A stretch of 9,380 nucleotides of DNA from NCBI GenBank assembly GCA_903927855.1, contig CAIYOL010000078.1:1-9380 (forward strand), in the 5' to 3' direction. Of this stretch, positions 5,668 to 9,380 are shown piece after piece. Made by a program: the position numbers and the translations under genes. The DNA is from an uncultured Planctomycetota bacterium (GTDB taxonomy: Bacteria > Planctomycetota > Phycisphaerae > Sedimentisphaerales > Anaerobacaceae). The notes under the pieces were generated by a model that was given only the letters and a program-made list of their open reading frames with translations, did no database searches and was not told the DNA's origin. The stretch's first letter is position 1. Every line of letters begins with the position of its first letter.

Positions 5668-7125
5668 ATGCCAAAAGTCGTAAAAACAACCGGAAAGAAA
5701 CAGGCGAAAAAACGCGCTTCAAAAGTCGCCAAAGTCGAATCCAAAAAGGCCTTTAAGAGCTACAAAGAGGCCATAAGCTACCTTTACGCGCGGACAAATT
5801 ACGAGACGGAAACAGCGCTGCGGTATAATGTTACGACGTTTAACCTCGACAGGATGGAAAAACTGCTTTCCCTGGTGGGCAATCCGCACAAGAAAATCGC
5901 AACGGCCCATATAGCCGGCACAAAAGGAAAAGGCTCAACTGCAACGATGCTGGCGAGGATGCTCGAAGCGAACGGTTATAACGTTGGCTTATATACCTCT
6001 CCGCACGTGGTGCACCTCCATGAGCGGATTGCGGTAAATTCGAAAATGATTAGCGAGCGTGAGATGCTGGGTCTGCTGAACCGCATTTATGCCCCTATAG
6101 AGAAGATGTCGAAGACGGAGGCGCCCACCTTCTTTGAGATAATGACGGCGATGGCGTTTATGCATTTTGCGGATGTGAAAGTAGATATAGCCGTAATCGA
6201 GACCGGATTAGGCGGCCGATTAGACAGTACCAACGTGATTAAACCCGAAGTGGTGGGCATAACCAGCTTGAGTATTGACCATCAGCAGCAGCTCGGCAAA
6301 ACTCTTGACAGCATTGCCAAGGAAAAGGCCGGGATTTTCAAACGCGGTGTTCCGGCAGTTACTGTTCAGCAGGATCCGGAGGCAATGGAGGTTCTAAGAA
6401 CGCATGCAGCAGCGGTTAAGGCGCCTCTTAGCGTTACGGGCCATGATATCGATTTCTCATATCGATTTGAAAATTCACGTGAGTACGGGCCTCATATGAG
6501 AGTCTGCCTTACAACGCCAACGAGCAGCTTCGAGCACCTTCGTGTGCCGCTGCACGGCAAACATCAGGCCATTAACTGCGGTTTGGCGCTGGCTATGCTG
6601 GATAAACTTAAATCGAGCGGCTACGAAATAGATAATGCAAAGGCGATAGAAGGGCTTGGAAAAGTCTGGTTACCCGGCCGAATGGAGATGATTTGTGATG
6701 ACCCGAGAATTATGATTGACGGCGCTCACAATGCCGCAAGCATCCAGGCGCTGATACATGCGATAGGTCAGAGTGTTTCTTATGATTCTATGGTGATAAT
6801 CTTCGGCTGCAACAACGACAAAGATATCGTGGGAATGCTGGATAAATTGCAGTATGGAGCGGATAAAGTGATATTTACGCGGAGCACCTCGCCGAAAGCG
6901 ATGCCGCCGGAGGATTTGGCGGATATGTACACCGAGATATGCGGCAAGATGTGCCAGAGCGCTGTGAGTCTGGGTGAAGCGCTGCAACTTGCAAAAAGTG
7001 CTGTGAGCAAAGAGGATTTAATCTGTATTACTGGCAGCTTCTACCTTGTCGGGGAGGCGAAGAAGCGTTTTGAGAGCCGCTTACCAGCAAACAGCCAAAA
7101 AAATATGGTCCCTGCTGCTGTCTGA
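5668..7125 (+). CDS. folC: Bifunctional folylpolyglutamate synthase / dihydrofolate synthase
   Basis: This Mur-ligase-like cytoplasmic enzyme uses ATP to join L-glutamate to dihydropteroate and to extend the glutamate tail of folates. Of 485 residues, the P-loop GTKGKGST is at 84-91, LYTSPHVVHLHERI at 108-121, the ETGLGGRLDSTN segment at 178-189, SIDHQQQLG with His205, and EKAGIFK at 219-225 whose Lys220 matches the lysine carbamylated in the family. The C-terminal ligase domain has WLPGRME (334-340), IDGAHN (350-355), VIIFGCNNDKD (376-386) and GSFYLVGEA (456-464). It is longer than the usual 420-430 residues mainly because of a lysine-rich extension (about residues 1-32) before the conserved start. 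The ATG at 5668 is preferred over one at 5563, because the extra 35 residues would read through the hairpin at 5586-5607; no strong Shine-Dalgarno is seen at either. Neighbours are unrelated to folate. Whether both activities are present cannot be told from sequence. Confidence 0.93.
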   Translation: MPKVVKTTGKKQAKKRASKVAKVESKKAFKSYKEAISYLYARTNYETETALRYNVTTFNLDRMEKLLSLVGNPHKKIATAHIAGTKGKGSTATMLARMLEANGYNVGLYTSPHVVHLHERIAVNSKMISEREMLGLLNRIYAPIEKMSKTEAPTFFEIMTAMAFMHFADVKVDIAVIETGLGGRLDSTNVIKPEVVGITSLSIDHQQQLGKTLDSIAKEKAGIFKRGVPAVTVQQDPEAMEVLRTHAAAVKAPLSVTGHDIDFSYRFENSREYGPHMRVCLTTPTSSFEHLRVPLHGKHQAINCGLALAMLDKLKSSGYEIDNAKAIEGLGKVWLPGRMEMICDDPRIMIDGAHNAASIQALIHAIGQSVSYDSMVIIFGCNNDKDIVGMLDKLQYGADKVIFTRSTSPKAMPPEDLADMYTEICGKMCQSAVSLGEALQLAKSAVSKEDLICITGSFYLVGEAKKRFESRLPANSQKNMVPAAV

Positions 7126-7144
7126 GCTGCTTTACTATCAGCTC
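7124..7144 (+). terminator. Weak hairpin at the end of folC
   Basis: GAGCTG (7124-7129, overlapping the stop codon) pairs with CAGCTC (7139-7144) around a 9-base loop. No T-run follows directly; TTTTT appears only about 15 bases later. It may help end folC transcription, but this is uncertain. Confidence 0.25.
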
Positions 7145-7191
7145 GAAAAACACACAATTTTTGCACATTCTAACCTAATTATGGCAAATTC

Positions 7192-7219
7192 TTGACTGAT
7201 TAGCGAAAGAAGCTAATAT
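7192..7219 (+). promoter_or_regulatory. Promoter of tRNA-Leu
   Basis: TTGACT (7192-7197) and TAATAT (7214-7219) are 16 bases apart (17 if AATATA is used). Transcription would start about 5 bases before the mature tRNA end at 7231. Both boxes are close to the sigma-70 consensus. Confidence 0.75.
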
Positions 7220-7230
7220 AGGTGTTTGCC

Positions 7231-7313
7231 GCGGATGTGGCGGAACTGGCAGACGCGCAGGTTTCAGGTACCTGTGGGCTTCGCCCGTGGAGGTTCGACT
7301 CCTCTCATCCGCA
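7231..7313 (+). tRNA. tRNA-Leu, anticodon CAG
   Basis: The 83-base cloverleaf folds fully. The acceptor arm GCGGATG (7231-7237) pairs with CATCCGC (7306-7312), followed by discriminator A at 7313. The D-arm is GCG/CGC (7240-7242, 7254-7256). The anticodon arm CAGGT/ACCTG (7258-7262, 7270-7274) encloses TTCAGGT, giving anticodon CAG at 7265-7267, reading CUG. A long variable arm GGGC-TTC-GCCC (7276-7286) marks a class II tRNA as expected for leucine. The T-arm GGAGG-TTCGACT-CCTCT (7289-7305) has one G-T pair. The 3' CCA is not encoded, so it must be added by nucleotidyltransferase. Confidence 0.97.
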
Positions 7314-7558
7314 TTTTATCGTGCGTATTAAGGGAGGAAGTCAGCCTTTTTCGGCAATTTATATCTAATCTTTTGTCGTTTCGGTATTTAGTGGCTGGCG
7401 TTCAATCCGGGTTATTGCGCCATTTTGCCCGTATCCAAAATAGAGGCGGCAAAACATTCCATCTATTTAACGAAAATCACGCTGTCAGGCCGATAATAAA
7501 TAAAGTAGTTCCGCACCCGTTGCGCTCAGATTCACGTCGAGAGGGTGCAGGAGAGTGT

Positions 7559-8383
7559 TTGCATGGCTTGAAAGAGGATATGTTTGAAATTGCCCGACAA
7601 TTAGAACAAGCGGCAGTATGTTTCAACCCGGTAGTGTTGATAGTGCCTGGATTGGCGACCGTTCTGCTGGGCTTATTTGTCTGGCTGGGCGGGCTGGGGT
7701 TTAGAAAAGTACTGGTGGCAATCGTTGGCGCAGCCAGTGGTGGCATTTGTGGATTTTTTATAAGCGGCCAAAATATTGTGCCAGCGGCGATTTCGGCGGG
7801 TCTCGCGGCAGTTGTCGCGGTAGTGCTTGAAAGGATATTCATCGCAATACTGGCCGGGGTTCTGGCGGCAATTCTTGGTTTTGCCGTTTTGGCCGGGCCG
7901 TACATTGCAAATGCAGGTGGAGCGGCCTCGGTAGAGTGGGACAAAACGCAAAAACTCAGCACCCAGCAAAGTGTAGAAAGAGTGGAAGTATACATAGCCC
8001 GCTTTGCCGCCGAGACGGAGCAGATTTTTTCGCGGATGCTGATTTACGAGCGGGCAATAATAGCGGTGCTGGCGGTAATATTTCTGGCGGCTGGATTTTT
8101 CCTGCAGCGTTTAACTTCGGCTTTTTGTTGTGCGGCCCTGGGGACAATACTTATTTTTGCAGGGATGATACTGCTATTATTGTATAAAGGTGCTGCGCCC
8201 GTCAGCAGGATTTGCCAGAACCAGTTATACTATCTGGGCGTTTTTGCAGCGATGACCGCTTTTGGGATGGCTGAGCAGCTGTTACTATGCGAGCGCATTA
8301 AGGAAAAGCTGACAGGGAGAAAACAAAAGAGTAAAAACGGAAGAGAGCCGGAGACGGTATCGGAAAACTGGCGAGGCAGATAG
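7559..8383 (+). CDS. Multi-pass membrane protein, TMEM198/DUF4203-like (first of a tandem pair)
   Basis: This inner-membrane protein of about 274 residues has roughly seven hydrophobic segments rich in Gly and Ala. After a short N-terminus, helices run through VVLIVPGLATVLLGLFVWL, then FRKVLVAIVGAASGGICGFF and several more to about residue 118. A hydrophilic loop with many Glu and Gln follows, then three helices, and a basic C-terminal tail (KEKLTGRKQKSK). The glycine-rich helix pattern and the (F)(R)KVLV word resemble TMEM198/DUF4203 proteins, whose bacterial function I do not know. The frame is open back to 7226, but that part reads through tRNA-Leu and must be excluded. TTG at 7559 is proposed because AGGAG (7549-7553) lies five bases upstream; ATG at 7580 (267 residues) is the main alternative, with poorer Shine-Dalgarno spacing. 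The next gene follows after 67 bases, probably in the same operon. Confidence 0.72.
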   Translation: MHGLKEDMFEIARQLEQAAVCFNPVVLIVPGLATVLLGLFVWLGGLGFRKVLVAIVGAASGGICGFFISGQNIVPAAISAGLAAVVAVVLERIFIAILAGVLAAILGFAVLAGPYIANAGGAASVEWDKTQKLSTQQSVERVEVYIARFAAETEQIFSRMLIYERAIIAVLAVIFLAAGFFLQRLTSAFCCAALGTILIFAGMILLLLYKGAAPVSRICQNQLYYLGVFAAMTAFGMAEQLLLCERIKEKLTGRKQKSKNGREPETVSENWRGR

Positions 8384-8450
8384 CCGGGATTCTATTGCAG
8401 GGGTCGACAGTATTAAAATTTGAAGAAACGCAGGAAGATTAAGGAGACGA

Positions 8451-9140
8451 ATGATGGAGCCTTTAACAATTCTTGCCCAGGCAGCGGGAAGCTCATCGGA
8501 GCCGGTTTTAAGGGTACAACCTGTTCTTGATTCCCTCTGGGGGCAAGTAACAACGCTGTCGTGGCTGCAGGCAATTATTGCCATTTCGTTTGGGGTGGTG
8601 TATCTGCTTTACGGGTGGCGTATTTTCAAGGTGCTGGTTGTTATTTGCTTTGGACTTGTAGGCGTATTTGCCGGTATCAATATCGGTGCTCGGTTCGGTT
8701 CGGAGATTTTAGGCGGCATACTCGGTCTTGTTGCTTTAGGCGGATTGTCGATACCTTTGATGCGGTGGGCCGTCAGCCTGTTAGGAGCTGTTTCAGGCGG
8801 CATCCTGACCAGCGGTATCTGGTACGCCTGCGGACTGCCGGAAAGATACATGCCGGCAGGCGCCCTTATAGGCATTATCGCAGGCGGTATGATTTCGTTC
8901 ATTGTCTTCCGAATTGCCGTTATGCTTTTTACAAGTCTTGGCGGCGGGACCCTTATTGTAACGGGCGTACTGTCGCTGCTCTATCACTACGAGAGAGTTC
9001 AGGAGCCGCCGACTGAAACTATGAAGGCAATGCTCTACAACCACCAGTGGTTTTTGCCTGTATTGCTCCTGGCATCTACTCTTATCGGCATGATGTCGCA
9101 AAGCAAATTTGTTAAGGACTCCAAAACCTGGAAAGTTTAG
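8451..9140 (+). CDS. Multi-pass membrane protein, TMEM198/DUF4203-like (second of a tandem pair)
   Basis: This protein of 229 residues has a polar N-terminus of about 36 residues, then about seven glycine-rich hydrophobic segments. These include WLQAIIAISFGVVYLLYG, the segment from FKVLVVICFGLVGVFAG to NIGARFG, ILGGILGLVALGGL, WAVSLLGAVSGGILTSG, MPAGALIGIIAGGMISF, and WFLPVLLLASTLIGMM near the end. The arrangement fits a DUF4203/TMEM198-type fold. Its IFKVLVVICFGLVGVFAG segment aligns with FRKVLVAIVGAASGGICG of the preceding protein, suggesting an old duplication. AAGGAG (8441-8446) serves either of two adjacent ATG codons (8451 or 8454); the second has the more usual spacing of seven bases. 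The substrate or role is not known. Downstream lies only the repeat region. Confidence 0.78.
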   Translation: MMEPLTILAQAAGSSSEPVLRVQPVLDSLWGQVTTLSWLQAIIAISFGVVYLLYGWRIFKVLVVICFGLVGVFAGINIGARFGSEILGGILGLVALGGLSIPLMRWAVSLLGAVSGGILTSGIWYACGLPERYMPAGALIGIIAGGMISFIVFRIAVMLFTSLGGGTLIVTGVLSLLYHYERVQEPPTETMKAMLYNHQWFLPVLLLASTLIGMMSQSKFVKDSKTWKV

Positions 9141-9172
9141 CCTTCTTGATGGTTTTGTTGGTTCGACAATAG

Positions 9173-9194
9173 GCCCTTCGGCTTTGCTCAGGGC
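9173..9194. repeat. Short inverted repeat (GCCCT ... AGGGC)
   Basis: GCCCT (9173-9177) and AGGGC (9190-9194) enclose 12 bases. The unit resembles the widespread CCTTCGACTTCGCTCAGG palindrome known from intergenic regions of many bacteria, here in a variant with GGCTTTGCTCA. It abuts the next hairpin, sharing base 9194. Confidence 0.5.
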
Positions 9195-9223
9195 AATTTT
9201 ACCGGCGGAGGCCGGTAAAATTG
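9194..9223. repeat. Perfect 13-bp hairpin with GGAG loop
   Basis: CAATTTTACCGGC (9194-9206) is exactly complementary to 9211-9223, with loop GGAG. It lies 54 bases after the stop of the last membrane-protein gene. Neither strand has a T-run directly after the stem, so it is not a typical intrinsic terminator, though a stem this stable could still slow or stop transcription or protect the 3' end of the message. Confidence 0.85.
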
Positions 9224-9380
9224 GGTTCGTTTGGGTTCGTTTTGACCAAGTGTCCAATTTCATTTTTTCGCTGTAATCCATTGCTGTAACTGCGGTTATA
9301 AGTATTTGACTTTTTTGGAAATTGGGTTCGTTTCGCATAATTAACTTCATTTTGATTGATTTTTCCTTTCAGCGCAGAAA

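Larger units (their letters stand above)
9157..9350. repeat. Composite dispersed-repeat region (planctomycete-type)
   Basis: The non-coding 240 bp after the last gene hold three copies of TTGGGTTCGT (9221-9230, 9231-9240, 9322-9331), the first two in direct tandem, plus two hairpins listed separately. Read on the minus strand it gives words such as NEPNF, DTWSKRTQTNPIL and IALSKAEG, which I recall from numerous spurious short proteins of Planctomycetota genomes. That recurrence across genomes indicates a mobile or dispersed repeat rather than a gene. The outer limits are estimates. Confidence 0.65.

Noticed and set aside
7231..7313. tRNA-Leu as an integration site for a mobile element
   Set aside because: No integrase gene, no repeat of the tRNA 3' end and no phage-like genes are visible in the window.
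7477..7995. 172-codon minus-strand frame
   Set aside because: It is antisense to the membrane-protein gene. Its Ala/Pro/Thr-rich make-up mirrors the Gly/Ala-rich coding strand.
8793..9350. 185-codon minus-strand frame starting MKLIMRNEPNF
   Set aside because: Its first third is the dispersed repeat and the rest is antisense to the second membrane-protein gene. Proteins of this look are recurrent spurious calls in planctomycetes.

Overview
The window looks like a chromosomal segment of a Planctomycetota bacterium, most likely of the Phycisphaerae / Sedimentisphaerales type. The basis is the style of the gene set (a GspB/PilP-like protein next to a secretin with a low-complexity N-terminus, and a DUF4139 protein) and a tail repeat at about 9150-9350. 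The minus-strand translation of that repeat contains words such as NEPNF, KRTQTNPIL and LSKAEG, which I remember from many spurious short proteins in planctomycete genomes. This placement is inference from memory; no search was possible. All recognised genes are on the + strand.

Layout: (1) 1-139 is the C-terminal end of an inner-membrane type II secretion / type IV pilus component. It is followed 40 bases later by a secretin gene (180-2147) whose N-terminal linker is five in-frame 66-bp tandem repeats; a strong intrinsic terminator (2208-2240) ends this unit. (2) 2388-3812 is an exported DUF4139 protein with its own probable promoter. (3) 3813-4217 is non-coding with several short hairpins. 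(4) 4218-5141 is an exported endonuclease/exonuclease/phosphatase-fold hydrolase with all expected active-site residues. (5) 5142-5667 is non-coding but rich in inverted repeats, ending in a terminator-like hairpin just before folC. (6) 5668-7125 is folC (folylpolyglutamate/dihydrofolate synthase) with a lysine-rich N-terminal extension. (7) 7231-7313 is tRNA-Leu(CAG) with a good promoter. (8) 7559-8383 and 8451-9140 are two consecutive multi-pass membrane proteins that look like distant paralogues of the TMEM198/DUF4203 type. (9) 9141-9380 is a dispersed-repeat region with a perfect 13-bp hairpin.

The genes mostly belong to separate housekeeping or envelope functions. The clear functional pair is the secretin with its upstream partner, an outer-membrane channel and its inner-membrane connector. 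The two membrane proteins form a second probable operon. I found no defence system, CRISPR array, transposase or integrase. The most unusual items are the repeat-built secretin linker plus a Thr/Asp-rich insertion in its secretin region, the tandem paralogous membrane-protein pair, the structured intergenic regions, and the composite repeat at the right end.
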